From NCBI RefSeq assembly GCF_900636965.1, contig NZ_LR134331.1, forward strand, positions 2,790,001-2,854,000: a DNA stretch of 64,000 bases. Direction: 5' to 3'. Positions 26,343-35,588 of this stretch are shown here, one piece after another. The notes under the pieces are model-generated. The model worked only from the letters and a program-made list of their open reading frames with translations. It searched no databases and was not told the DNA's origin. Origin of the DNA: Lacticaseibacillus rhamnosus (lineage in GTDB: Bacteria > Bacillota > Bacilli > Lactobacillales > Lactobacillaceae). The position numbers were made by a program, and so were the translations under genes. The number at the start of each line of letters is the position of its first letter. The stretch's first letter is position 1.

Positions 26343-26753
26343 TCAGGCATCTGCTTTCAAGGCCCGCACATGAGCTTCAATCTGATCGCGGACTTGGCGA
26401 AAAACCGCCAACACCGCTTCTTGCGAACCACTCGCCGCTGCTGGATCCGCCAGCGGCCAATGCAAGCGGCGAACGGTTAGCGGCGTCACCGGGCACCGAT
26501 CCCGCGCATCCCCGCAAAGTGTCACAATCAAATCAGCCTGCTGCAGTTCGGCTTCGTTGAGCACTTTTGATTGCTGTTGCGAAATATCGATGCCTTTTTC
26601 TGCCATGACCTTAACCGCCAGTGAATTTAGGCCATGCGCTTCGATGCCGGCACTTTTCACCTGCCACTGACGCCCCAGCAATTTTTTGGCAAAACCTTCT
26701 GCCATTTGACTGCGACAGGCATTCCCTGTACAGAGAAAATAGACTTTTGGCAT
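26343..26753 (-). CDS. arsC: Arsenate reductase-like low-molecular-weight phosphatase (thioredoxin-type ArsC)
   Basis: 136 residues from the ATG at 26753. An in-frame upstream extension of 58 residues overlaps ugpB and has no support. The P-loop CTGNACRS carries Cys8 and Arg. Cys80 (TLCGD) and Cys87 (RCPVTP) have the same spacing as the three redox cysteines of thioredoxin-coupled ArsC. The reaction would be arsenate to arsenite. No ArsR or arsenite-pump gene is adjacent. Its place between a phosphodiester transporter and a glycerophosphodiesterase is odd, so a phosphatase role is possible. Confidence 0.75.
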   Translation of the reverse strand: MPKVYFLCTGNACRSQMAEGFAKKLLGRQWQVKSAGIEAHGLNSLAVKVMAEKGIDISQQQSKVLNEAELQQADLIVTLCGDARDRCPVTPLTVRRLHWPLADPAAASGSQEAVLAVFRQVRDQIEAHVRALKADA

Positions 26754-26847
26754 GATCACGACCAGCTCCTTTGCGATAATGATGTCTAACGTTGTCTTGA
26801 TCATACGCGGGTTACGGTCGTTGGGCAATATGGGTGCAACTGGCAAC

Positions 26848-28221
26848 TTAACGCTTGTAGTCCAGCAGGTTGCCACTGACGGAATTGGTCTTTGAAATGG
26901 CCGTATTCGTATCGGCTTCCGCTTCATCTAAAGCCTTCTTAACATCGGCACCGCCATAAATCTGTTGCATAGCCAATTCAACATTTTGCCGTTCTTCTTG
27001 GATATTGCTGAAGAACGCACCTGCTGTGGCCGCATTGATATGACCTTGGTTCAGTTGTTCAATCGGAACCGCTAAAGCAGGGTTTTTCTTAATCGCATCA
27101 GCCAGACTCTTCACTTGGTTAGCTTTTTGGTTAACCGCAAAGTAGCCCGTGCCGAGTTGCCATGTTGCTTGAGACTTAGGCGTCATTAGGTACTTCATAA
27201 ACTGCCAAGCCCCTTCTTGGACAGCGGTTGGTTTGTCCTTAGTAATCCATAGACTTGCGCCGCCAATCGCTACACCATTCGCTTTGGTACCATCCGGATG
27301 CGGTGTGAAGGTCACGCCGTACTTAAATTTGGCGTTCGTTTGTAACTGCCCTAACATAGCGGAACTTTGCATGAAGATGCCGACCTTTTGCGCCAAAAAC
27401 GCCGCGCTTTGGTTGTTGCCAGCTGCTGATCCGGTCCCAAAGTTTTGGAAGGCGTTTTGTTTGATCACGTCTTGCAGCCAATTCATGCTTTTGACCATTT
27501 CCGGCGAGTTTAATGTGGCGCTGGTTGCCATCGCTTGGCGGCCGTTATCGTGGTTGACGACAAGTGAATTTTGATTGGCAACCAACTCTTCCGGCAGCCA
27601 GCCATAGATCTGCATCGTCATCCCTTTGACCGCACCTTTACTCTTTTGAGTCAACGCAACCGCTGCCTTGGTCACGTCGCTATACGTCGGTGACAGTGGC
27701 AAATCAGGAATACCATACTTTTTAAATAGGCTCTGGTTGTAGTACATAACCGAACTAGAGGAGTTAAACGGCATGGAAGCTAACTTACCATTGATTTTAT
27801 AAGCGGCTGTCACCCCTGGATACAATTGACTCAAATCATAATGGTCACGATCAATGAACTTTTGTACCGGTACCGTTGAATTCAAGCCGATCATCATAGA
27901 CTGGTTGGCCTGGTCACTTTGAATCAAATCAGGCGAAACATTACTGCCGACCGTATTGGCATATTTCATAATCGACAATTCATAACTGCCGGCATAAATC
28001 GGCTTAACCGTGTATTTGGTCTGACTCTTGTTAAATTGATCGACTAAGCCTTCCAGAACCTTTTCATTCGGGCCATTCATCGAGTGCCAAAACGTGATGG
28101 TCGTGCGCCCGTTGTTATCAGCAGCACTGGCCGATTGTTGGTGGGTGAAGAAAAAGCCAAGTCCGAAAATAACAACAATCGCTGCGACTATCGCAATAAT
28201 CTTCTTATATGTGGTTTTCAA
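26848..28221 (-). CDS. ugpB: Glycerol-3-phosphate/glycerophosphodiester ABC transporter, substrate-binding protein
   Basis: A 457-residue extracellular family-1 solute-binding protein with an N-terminal hydrophobic segment ([20 protein letters not shown]) but no lipobox cysteine, so it may stay anchored by this helix. Key features are [20 protein letters not shown] and the late AWQFMKYL segment. Translation appears to start at a TTG that overlaps the ugpE stop (TTGA), with GGGGGGA upstream. It is the last gene of the ugpC-A-E-B series. The substrate is inferred from the family and the nearby phosphodiesterase. Confidence 0.82.
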   Translation of the reverse strand: MKTTYKKIIAIVAAIVVIFGLGFFFTHQQSASAADNNGRTTITFWHSMNGPNEKVLEGLVDQFNKSQTKYTVKPIYAGSYELSIMKYANTVGSNVSPDLIQSDQANQSMMIGLNSTVPVQKFIDRDHYDLSQLYPGVTAAYKINGKLASMPFNSSSSVMYYNQSLFKKYGIPDLPLSPTYSDVTKAAVALTQKSKGAVKGMTMQIYGWLPEELVANQNSLVVNHDNGRQAMATSATLNSPEMVKSMNWLQDVIKQNAFQNFGTGSAAGNNQSAAFLAQKVGIFMQSSAMLGQLQTNAKFKYGVTFTPHPDGTKANGVAIGGASLWITKDKPTAVQEGAWQFMKYLMTPKSQATWQLGTGYFAVNQKANQVKSLADAIKKNPALAVPIEQLNQGHINAATAGAFFSNIQEERQNVELAMQQIYGGADVKKALDEAEADTNTAISKTNSVSGNLLDYKR

Positions 28222-29033
28222 CCCTTCGTCCCCCCTGCATTCAAATTACGCTTGAAGAATTTCTGGCCAATGAGCAACAATGCCAAGGTTGGTAACAACA
28301 CAATGATCGCCGTGGCCATCACCATCCCCCAGTTGGCGAACGTATCTTCCGCCTGTAACTGCTTCAAGCCGACTTGAACTGGCCGGAAATCATCCGAGAA
28401 GGTCGTAATCAACGGCCATAGGTATTGGTTCCAATGCGTCAGAAACGTGTAAAGGGAAAAGGTAATCAACATGCTGCGACTATACGGCACCGCAATTTTC
28501 CACAGAAACTGCAAGCGGCTAAGGCCAAGATACTTGCCAAAGTCCACCAAGTCGGTTGGAATCTGTAAAAAGGCTTGACGCAACATGAAGACCCCAAAGG
28601 CTGAGGTGAAAAACGGGATCGTCAAGCCAGCATAATTGTTCAGCCAGCCGAGTGCTTTTACCGTCTGAAAATTAGGAATGATCTGGGCTTCAAATGGCAA
28701 CATCATGGTGATCAAAAAGGCAAAGAACAACTGCTTTTTGTAGCGGAAGTTCATAAACGCAAAGGCATAAGCAGCAAGTGTACATAAAACTAATTGGCCG
28801 ATAGTGATTAATCCGGCCGTCACAAACGAGTTAATCATGTAGCGAATAATCGGTGTGGTGACAAATGCCTGCCAATAGTTATTAAGCGAGATATTGGTGG
28901 ATAAGAAATTCCCTGCCGCAATATCTTTTGTCGGTAGTAACGATGCCCAAATCCCCAACAGAATCGGGAATAAAAGTATCACTGCAACCACCGTCAATAA
29001 AAGATAACGTGCTCCGTGTTTGACATGTGTCAT
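28218..29033 (-). CDS. ugpE: ABC transporter permease (UgpE/MalG type)
   Basis: A 271-residue permease with six membrane helices. The EAA loop is visible as DFGKYLGLSRLQFLWKIAVPYSR. The ATG at 29033 overlaps the ugpA stop as ATGA, and the preceding GGAAGG supports it over an upstream in-frame start. It forms the second half of the heterodimeric channel with UgpA. Confidence 0.87.
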   Translation of the reverse strand: MTHVKHGARYLLLTVVAVILLFPILLGIWASLLPTKDIAAGNFLSTNISLNNYWQAFVTTPIIRYMINSFVTAGLITIGQLVLCTLAAYAFAFMNFRYKKQLFFAFLITMMLPFEAQIIPNFQTVKALGWLNNYAGLTIPFFTSAFGVFMLRQAFLQIPTDLVDFGKYLGLSRLQFLWKIAVPYSRSMLITFSLYTFLTHWNQYLWPLITTFSDDFRPVQVGLKQLQAEDTFANWGMVMATAIIVLLPTLALLLIGQKFFKRNLNAGGTKG

Positions 29034-29962
29034 GCGTAATACACCTTCCGTTCTGTGAAATGGAATTGAACCCAAGTGGCCAAGGCAATAATGACGGTTA
29101 GCACAATGGATTCCGCACTGGCCGTTCCAAAGTTGTGGAAAGCAAAGGCATCTTGATAAATCTTATATGCTAGGAAATTCGTGGCATTATTAGGACCGCC
29201 GCCTGTAATTAAGTCAATCTGGGCAAACATTTTGAACCCATCAATGATTTCAACCACAAACAAGAAGAACAGGGTTGGCGAAATCATCGGAACCGTAATC
29301 TTGAGTGTCTGCTTGAATTGTGACCAGCCAGCAATGTCAGCAACTTCATAGTATTCTGGCGGCACACTTTGAAACGCACTCAGAAGAATCAAAAAGGCAA
29401 AGCCCAATGCCATCCAGACACTGGCTAAAACGATGACAATCATGGCACCGGTCGGATCAACCAATAAATTGGCATTGGTGACGCCCATCGCTTTTAAGGC
29501 AAAACTGGCGAGGCCGACAGATGGATTGAATAAGAACAGCCAGAGAATCGAAGCAGCGGCGGCACTGGTGCCCATCGTACCGGCAAATGCCGTTTGGAAC
29601 CAACTGATCCGGCGTAACTTCATCGTTGCCAAACGTGCCAAAATAACGCCAAGAACAATGGTCGCCAAAGCAAAGGCAACGACATAGACTAGCGTTCCCG
29701 TCAAACTCTGCAGGAATAAAGGATCCTTGAAGATATCAAGATAGTTACCCAGTCCGACGAATTTAGCCGATTCACCGCGGATGTTGGTTGCAAAGAAACT
29801 GTTATACACCGTCATGATCATGGGATAAAAAGTAAATAAGGTCAGGATCAGAAGTGACGGCATCAAAAACCAAAAGGCCGGCTTATTATTTTCCCGAATC
29901 GTTTCAGCAAGCTTGCCTTGCGATTTGGCAGTCGATTTATTAAGTTCCTTATTAAGCTCCAT
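29030..29962 (-). CDS. ugpA: ABC transporter permease (UgpA/MalF type)
   Basis: A 310-residue permease. The N-terminal cytoplasmic part is followed by six helices. The EAA loop reads YYEVADIAGWSQFKQTLKITVPMISP in sense. The ATG at 29962 follows AAGGAGG and overlaps the end of ugpC by 11 bp; longer in-frame readings run inside ugpC and were discarded. It pairs with UgpE. Confidence 0.87.
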   Translation of the reverse strand: MELNKELNKSTAKSQGKLAETIRENNKPAFWFLMPSLLILTLFTFYPMIMTVYNSFFATNIRGESAKFVGLGNYLDIFKDPLFLQSLTGTLVYVVAFALATIVLGVILARLATMKLRRISWFQTAFAGTMGTSAAAASILWLFLFNPSVGLASFALKAMGVTNANLLVDPTGAMIVIVLASVWMALGFAFLILLSAFQSVPPEYYEVADIAGWSQFKQTLKITVPMISPTLFFLFVVEIIDGFKMFAQIDLITGGGPNNATNFLAYKIYQDAFAFHNFGTASAESIVLTVIIALATWVQFHFTERKVYYA

Positions 29963-31067
29963 AAGCGGCCGCCTCCTTAACTGGCGCCACGGCAATCCGC
30001 TCACCGTCATCAATATTAAAGAGATGCCATTCATCGGCATTAGCCGGCAGTAATAAATTAAGCTCAGCGCCAACCGCTACGGTGAACTGTTCCGGAACCC
30101 GACTGACCAATGACTGGCCATCAAAGTCGCAGAAAATCAAGGTGTCATTGCCAAGCTGTTGCAAGCTCTTCACCTTGGCTGTAATGGTATCCGGGTTGGC
30201 AATCGAAACCGGTACCAACTTCTCCGGCCGAATGCCAAGATGATAGGAACCAGCCGGCAAGTCAAACGGAAGGACAAACGCATTGTCAGTCCAGAAAGTA
30301 TCGCCAATGCTAAAGCGATCGCCTTCATCGCTAACCGTAATTGGCAGCAGATTCATTTCCGGGCTGCCGATAAACTTGGCAACAAATTCATTGGCAGGAT
30401 GATTATACAAGTCCAGCGGGGTGCCAAGTTGCTGAATCTTTTCATCATCCAACACAAGAATCCGATCGCCCATGGTCATCGCTTCGACTTGATCGTGGGT
30501 AACATAAATCAAGGTCATGCCAATTTCACGATGCAACCGCGCAATTTCTTCACGCATTTCGGTTCGCAACTGGGCATCAAGGTTTGACAACGGCTCATCC
30601 ATTAAAACCACCGGCGCCTTAGTTGCCAAAGCACGCGCCAGACTCACTCGCTGCTGTTGCCCACCAGAAAGCTCTTTTGGTTTCCGCTCACGCAAATCGG
30701 TCAAGTGTACCAAGTCCAACGCCCAATCCACGCGCTTGTTTTTTTCATCATCAGTTAAATCCTGGTTCTCCAAGCCGAAGCGGACGTTTTGGGCAACGTT
30801 CATGAATGGCAGTAGCGCATAGTTTTGGAAAACCATCGCCAATTTGCGATCTTTTGGCGGCAAATCCGTCACATCGCGTTCATTAAAATAAATCCGTCCA
30901 TCCGTGACACTGGTTAAACCGGCAATCATCCGCAACAGCGTACTTTTACCGGAACCAGATGGCCCAACCATGACAAAAAACTCGCCAGGCTCAATCTCGA
31001 CGGAAATGTCGGATAGTACTTTGGTGTTGCCAAAATCCTTTGACACATTTGCTAGTCGAATACTCAT
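29952..31067 (-). CDS. ugpC: ABC transporter ATPase (UgpC/MsmK type)
   Basis: A 371-residue ATPase with Walker A GPSGSGKST, signature LSGGQQQRVSLARALA, Walker B VVLMDEPLSNLDA and the switch His in YVTHDQVEAM. The C-terminal TOBE/OB regulatory domain has the form seen in MalK and UgpC proteins. It is first in the transporter operon and energises UgpA/UgpE. Confidence 0.9.
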   Translation of the reverse strand: MSIRLANVSKDFGNTKVLSDISVEIEPGEFFVMVGPSGSGKSTLLRMIAGLTSVTDGRIYFNERDVTDLPPKDRKLAMVFQNYALLPFMNVAQNVRFGLENQDLTDDEKNKRVDWALDLVHLTDLRERKPKELSGGQQQRVSLARALATKAPVVLMDEPLSNLDAQLRTEMREEIARLHREIGMTLIYVTHDQVEAMTMGDRILVLDDEKIQQLGTPLDLYNHPANEFVAKFIGSPEMNLLPITVSDEGDRFSIGDTFWTDNAFVLPFDLPAGSYHLGIRPEKLVPVSIANPDTITAKVKSLQQLGNDTLIFCDFDGQSLVSRVPEQFTVAVGAELNLLLPANADEWHLFNIDDGERIAVAPVKEAAAYGA

Positions 31068-31227
31068 TCCTCATCAACTCCTTACACTGAGACTACCAAG
31101 CCTTTGTAAAGATCAGTGTCAAGGCGATGTATTAATTATGTAAGCATTCTGTAAAACGTATCGTTCCAGCTTGAAATTTTTCAATTTAACGCTTCATCCG
31201 CGGCCACATTCAGCCTGATAGCCATGC

Positions 31228-31272
31228 AAAAAGCGTTGGTGAACGACTGCTATTCCGCTCACCAACGCTTTT
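31228..31272 (-). terminator. Intrinsic terminator after the MFS gene
   Basis: AAAAGCGTTGGTGA and TCACCAACGCTTTT are perfect arms. On the minus strand the stem runs into TTTTTG, ending the MFS transcript. It lies in the gap in front of ugpC. Confidence 0.8.
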
Positions 31273-31293
31273 CCACGAAAGTACTCTCCACTA

Positions 31294-32583
31294 CTATTCA
31301 ATGCCTTCCTGAACGAACACCCGCAAGATTCGCGGTGTGATCGCAATCATGTAAAGCAACGCCACAATCCCGCTGTATACAAAGACGAGGTAATTCTTCG
31401 CGATGTTTTGAAACAGGAACGTATAAAAGAAGGTTGCCACCGGGGTCACCGAATTATTGATCGTCATCAACGTCGTATTGACCCGGCCCAAAAAAGAAGT
31501 CGGGACCGTTTTTTGGATTTCCACCTGAATGACAATGTTAGGAATCACGATCAAAAAACCTAGTACTACCATCAGAATCGTGCCGGGAATCGTCACGCCA
31601 CTGGCTGTCTTGGCAAAATTAAACACGCCGCCTAATGCGATCAAAAGCACACAATCCGCTAAAACCGGCCCGAGAATCTTAAGGCGAATCCGCTTTTCAC
31701 CGCTGATCGTACTCATAAACAAACTGCCAATCAAAATCCCGATAGCAGAACCGGTTTCCAGATACCCGATCGGTGCACTGCCCAGATGCAGCGTATTCGT
31801 GATGACAAAAGGCATGCCAACCGTGACGCTGGTGAAGCTAAAATTCAAAACCACGCCAACCATGATGACCCCCTTAACCAATGGACGCGTTTTGACATAA
31901 GCCATACCTTGTTTAAACATTGCCAATGGCCGACTGGCAGCAGCATTTTTCGCGGTCGGCTGCCGCTTGGTCACATGAAACTTCATCGTCAGCATAATCA
32001 AAAACGAGACCGTTGACGAAACCATTTCCACGAAAATAAAGGCTTCAAACCCGGCAAGCGTGTAAAGTCCCAAGCCCAACATCGGCGAAAAAATCGAGGA
32101 AATGGAGCCAGCCGTGGATGTTAGTGAACTTAACTTTTGAATTTTCCGCTCATTAACCAATTCATGGACAGAAGCAGCATAGGCTGTTGAGCTAAAATCG
32201 CTGCATATGTAATCAACAATGGCAAAAAGGACAACCGGAACAAGTTTTTGCACGCCGGAAAATCCCGGTAGCGCCCACGCGAACAGCCCTAGTCCCAGCA
32301 AACGCACCAGATTGCTTACGATTAAAATACTTCGATGCGGATAACGATCAACAATGCTGCCCATAGGAACAAACAGAAGCAAACTAACCAGCGGCCCGAC
32401 AATTGTTGATAAACCGAAACTGATCGCCAGGTGCGTTTGATTCAGCAACATCAGCCCCATCCCAAACGAAAACATGCCGCCACTCAACGAGCCAATCAGG
32501 TTGCTAGTAAAATCTTTGCCAATTTGAAGATTGGATTCCCGATCTGTAATCAGAACCGGGCTGGTTGCGTGGGCTACCTGCAT
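31294..32583 (-). CDS. MFS exporter (macrolide/multidrug efflux-like)
   Basis: A 429-residue 12-helix transporter of the MefA/EntS-like branch. Conserved features are GMGLMLLNQTHLAISFG near the start, PMGSIVDRYPHRSILIVSN (motif A form) and RINTTLMTINNSV-like late loop segments. No resistance regulator is nearby. The exported compound is unknown. The ribosome site AGGAG is 12 bp from the ATG, slightly long. Confidence 0.78.
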   Translation of the reverse strand: MQVAHATSPVLITDRESNLQIGKDFTSNLIGSLSGGMFSFGMGLMLLNQTHLAISFGLSTIVGPLVSLLLFVPMGSIVDRYPHRSILIVSNLVRLLGLGLFAWALPGFSGVQKLVPVVLFAIVDYICSDFSSTAYAASVHELVNERKIQKLSSLTSTAGSISSIFSPMLGLGLYTLAGFEAFIFVEMVSSTVSFLIMLTMKFHVTKRQPTAKNAAASRPLAMFKQGMAYVKTRPLVKGVIMVGVVLNFSFTSVTVGMPFVITNTLHLGSAPIGYLETGSAIGILIGSLFMSTISGEKRIRLKILGPVLADCVLLIALGGVFNFAKTASGVTIPGTILMVVLGFLIVIPNIVIQVEIQKTVPTSFLGRVNTTLMTINNSVTPVATFFYTFLFQNIAKNYLVFVYSGIVALLYMIAITPRILRVFVQEGIE

Positions 32584-32654
32584 AGGCTGTCAGCACTCCT
32601 TTATTTTCCTCATTTTTTCGTAATAATTATTAATCATATTATAATAATTTTCGC

Positions 32655-32716
32655 AAAAATAAAACCCCGCCTGCACACAAGGTCATGGAACAAGACGCTT
32701 GTGTCCAGACGGAGCT
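32655..32716 (-). terminator. Intrinsic terminator of the class-A-like serine hydrolase gene
   Basis: On the minus strand CCGTCTGGACACAAG and CTTGTGTGCAGGCGG form a long stem followed by a T-rich tract (GGGGTTTTATTTTT). Confidence 0.7.
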
Positions 32717-32743
32717 TAAGCCGCTGCCAACTCAATTCATTTT

Positions 32744-33529
32744 TCAGTGTAGTCGATTCCGGCGCTGCTGAAAGTCATCCACGATTAGCGCACCAACTTG
32801 TTGATTAAACCGCATGGCCGCTTCACGTTGATGATCAAACGTTGTCAAAACAACTGCATACAATTGTTCCCCTTCAGCCGCAAAGCAAGCCGCATCATGT
32901 TCACAATTTGGCAGTTCACCAGTTTTACCCGCTGTCCAGCCAACAAAATTCTTCATGGTTGGTGCCAGCAGCAACTTGGTACGATTCTGTTGATGACGCA
33001 GGGCACGGGCACACCAGTCACCGTCAGCTGGTCGGCACGGTGGGGTCAATAAGGATCGCAATAAACGCCACGTTGCTGCAGCCGAGATCCAGTTGTCATT
33101 GTCGGTATGCGGCTGCATCAAGGAACGGTTTAATTTGGCACCCGGAAACTGCTGATCCAACCATCGCTCCACCGTTGTTAGCCCATACGTTTTCAACAAA
33201 GCATTGGCCGCTAAATTATCTGAAACCATCAACATTAAAGTCACCAAATCGCGCACGCACCAGGATGAATCGGCCATGAACCGCAGTACCCCCGCGCCGC
33301 CAACCGGCCGTGGTAATACTACTTTCCGCTGCCACTGGCTAGAATCGGCTTGTGCCTGCGCTTTAACATAGGCAGCGATCCCCAACTTAATCAAACTCGC
33401 CGCGGGGAAAAGCACATCGGTTCGCGTCCCAAAAAGCACCTGCCGCTCATCAGCAAGTAACAAAGCGTGCGATTCACCAAACTGTTGCTGCAGCTGATCA
33501 AGTTGTGCAATTAAGTGGTCATGCGCCAT
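32744..33529 (-). CDS. Class A beta-lactamase-like serine hydrolase
   Basis: A 261-residue protein with the three active-site boxes of penicillin-recognising enzymes: SxxK (PAASLIKLGI), SDN (VSDNLAAN) and KTG (TAGKTGELPN). No signal peptide is seen. The Glu166-containing omega loop of true class A beta-lactamases is not evident, so antibiotic resistance is unlikely. A role in handling peptidoglycan or small peptides is possible. It lies near the MurNAc operon but is separated by about 130 bp and may have its own transcript. Confidence 0.72.
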   Translation of the reverse strand: MAHDHLIAQLDQLQQQFGESHALLLADERQVLFGTRTDVLFPAASLIKLGIAAYVKAQAQADSSQWQRKVVLPRPVGGAGVLRFMADSSWCVRDLVTLMLMVSDNLAANALLKTYGLTTVERWLDQQFPGAKLNRSLMQPHTDNDNWISAAATWRLLRSLLTPPCRPADGDWCARALRHQQNRTKLLLAPTMKNFVGWTAGKTGELPNCEHDAACFAAEGEQLYAVVLTTFDHQREAAMRFNQQVGALIVDDFQQRRNRLH

Positions 33530-33658
33530 TTCACATTATCTCCGATCGCAAGCCAGCCACCATCACTTGCGACAAGCGGTGATGACTAACCCAAGTTACT
33601 ATCGATCATACACCCACGCATGGTCGTCCTGCCAAGAGCCAACCAAGTAACGCCCAAC

Positions 33659-34684
33659 CTAATCCGGCCAGGAAGTTTCAATCCCGAAAAATTGAGTCAG
33701 CAGTTCCCGGCGGATGCGTAACCAAGCGCGGTGCGTCCGACTCGGATAAATACGATTGGTTAAACAAACAAAGCCACGCTGCGTATCGCGATCAAATGCA
33801 ATCGAAGTACCTGTGAACCCAGTGTGCCAATATTGATGGCGACCTTGCGCCCAGCAGCGCCAGCCCAACGTCCGCCCACCAACACAGTAACGCTCAAGCA
33901 ACGAAAATGCTGCCGGAGGTAAAACCTTCTCACCATGCGACACTGGCAAACCGGCCAACAGTCGGGTAAAAGTCGTCAGATCGCCTAACGTTGAAAATAA
34001 ACCCGCGTGACCGCTAACCCCGTCAAGCAAAAACGCTTTATGGTCGTGAACCGTCCCACGTAAAACCCCACCGCGTTCTGGCACATTTTCAGTCGGCACA
34101 AAATCGCTTGGTGCCACTGCCTGCGGACAATAACCGGTTGCCTGCATCCCCAAAGGCGCAAAAACATGCTGATGCAAACTGGCGGCAAGTGACCCATCCA
34201 CCGCCGCAATTGCCCAGCCTAGTAATATAAAGTTCAAGTCAGAATACAGGGTGGTGGTGTCTGGCGGGACAACTGCCGCCATCGTTTTAACGGCCTGAAT
34301 CAACCCTGCTTGATCAAGTGCGTGCACATTAGGGACGTCAGCAGGTAACCCGCTGCGGTGCAACATGAGCTGTTCGATGGTGAGCTGTGGGTAGCGCAAT
34401 CCACTGACCAGTGATCCAATCGGCTGATCCAGCTGAATTTTTCCCGCCAGCAGCAATTGCAGCAAGCGCGTTGTCGTGCCAACGACTTTGGTTAACGACG
34501 CCAGATCATACCGATTCTGAGGCATCAGCGGCAAATGGTCGGCTCCGGTTCCTTGAAAGCCTAAAAAATGCACGGCATTCTCGTCCGCTCCGACGACACT
34601 AAACGCCACACCGCAAACCGCCTGCTGCTGAATTGCTGCGGTAATCGGTGCCAACAACGACTGCGACTCAGAGACTTTTGCCAT
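33659..34684 (-). CDS. Class C beta-lactamase-like serine hydrolase of the MurNAc operon
   Basis: A 341-residue protein with SxxK (DLASLTKVVG), a YxN-like box (YSDLNF) and HTG (WHTGFTG). There is no signal peptide. Its start overlaps the end of murQ by 17 bp, so it belongs to the murQ operon. The B. subtilis murQRP operon also carries a penicillin-binding-like hydrolase gene (ybbE/amlB), giving a family precedent. It probably acts on a muropeptide or amide-linked intermediate. Confidence 0.8.
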   Translation of the reverse strand: MAKVSESQSLLAPITAAIQQQAVCGVAFSVVGADENAVHFLGFQGTGADHLPLMPQNRYDLASLTKVVGTTTRLLQLLLAGKIQLDQPIGSLVSGLRYPQLTIEQLMLHRSGLPADVPNVHALDQAGLIQAVKTMAAVVPPDTTTLYSDLNFILLGWAIAAVDGSLAASLHQHVFAPLGMQATGYCPQAVAPSDFVPTENVPERGGVLRGTVHDHKAFLLDGVSGHAGLFSTLGDLTTFTRLLAGLPVSHGEKVLPPAAFSLLERYCVGGRTLGWRCWAQGRHQYWHTGFTGTSIAFDRDTQRGFVCLTNRIYPSRTHRAWLRIRRELLTQFFGIETSWPD

Positions 34685-35588
34685 GTTCTGCCTCCCAAGC
34701 GGTCAAAACATCACTAATCACGCCATCATGAGCAGCCAGCACTTGGGTCGCCGCAGCAGCATCCAGACCGGTTTTGGCCATCACGATCGCAACCGGAACC
34801 TTGTGTGCAGCTGCCTCTAGTAAGGATGCCGCTCGAGTCGCACTGACACCAGTTGTTTCGGCAATAATGCGTTGCGCGCGATCCACCAGTTTGGCATTAG
34901 TCGGCAACACATCAATCATTAAATTGCCAAAAACTTTGCCCGCCCGAATCATCACGCCGGTCGAAAGCATGTTCAGCACCATTTTCTGCGCAGTTCCGGC
35001 TTTCATGCGCGTTGACCCGGTAATGACTTCCGGGCCAACCACGGGGGCAATGGCAATGTCGGCATGGTCGGCAAGTAAACTGGCGGCCACGCAGGTTACG
35101 GATATTGCTAACGCCTTTACTTGTTGCGCATACGTCAACGCCCCAATGGCATAAGGGGTCCGCCCGGAAGCTGCAATGCCAATGACCGTATCGTTGGCAT
35201 TCAGATTCAACTTCCTAAGATCATGTTCGGCAAGCTCAGCTGAATCCTCAGCGCCTTCAACTGATTTAAACATGGCTCCCATCCCGCCGGCAATCAAGCC
35301 CACTGCTCGTTCTGGCGGAATCCCATAAGTTGGTACCAATTCCGCAGCATCCAAAACTCCTAGCCTCCCGGATGTACCGGCACCGGCGTAAATCAACCGC
35401 CCGCCGCGATTATAACGCTGGCTGGCTTCATCAATCGCCGCGGCAATCTGGGCTGTTTGCGTAGCGATGGCCGGGGCGATTTTGGCATCCTCATGGTTAA
35501 TCAGCGCCACGATTTCCGGCGTCGTCATGGTGTCGATGTGCATGCTGGCGGGATTTCGTTGCTCGGTTGTTAAGTCTGCGATTGACAT
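34668..35588 (-). CDS. murQ: N-acetylmuramic acid 6-phosphate etherase
   Basis: A 306-residue SIS-domain lyase that splits the lactyl ether of MurNAc-6-P to give GlcNAc-6-P and D-lactate. Features are RGGRLIYAGAGTSGRLGVLDA, the catalytic-Glu region VEGAEDSAE and GSTRMKAGTAQKMVLNM. The ATG follows GAGGGGAT. The 5' end overlaps murR by 92 bp. It connects uptake by the mannose-class PTS upstream to amino-sugar metabolism. Confidence 0.95.
   Translation of the reverse strand: MSIADLTTEQRNPASMHIDTMTTPEIVALINHEDAKIAPAIATQTAQIAAAIDEASQRYNRGGRLIYAGAGTSGRLGVLDAAELVPTYGIPPERAVGLIAGGMGAMFKSVEGAEDSAELAEHDLRKLNLNANDTVIGIAASGRTPYAIGALTYAQQVKALAISVTCVAASLLADHADIAIAPVVGPEVITGSTRMKAGTAQKMVLNMLSTGVMIRAGKVFGNLMIDVLPTNAKLVDRAQRIIAETTGVSATRAASLLEAAAHKVPVAIVMAKTGLDAAAATQVLAAHDGVISDVLTAWEAEHGKSL

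Noticed and set aside
31294-32583. Macrolide resistance determinant
   Set aside because: The MFS branch resembles Mef-type proteins, but there is no ABC-F partner, leader peptide or mobile element; such exporters are common native genes in lactobacilli.
33659-34684. Beta-lactamase-like genes here and at 32744-33529 as antibiotic resistance
   Set aside because: Neither has a secretion signal, one lacks the class A omega-loop Glu, and the context is muropeptide recycling.
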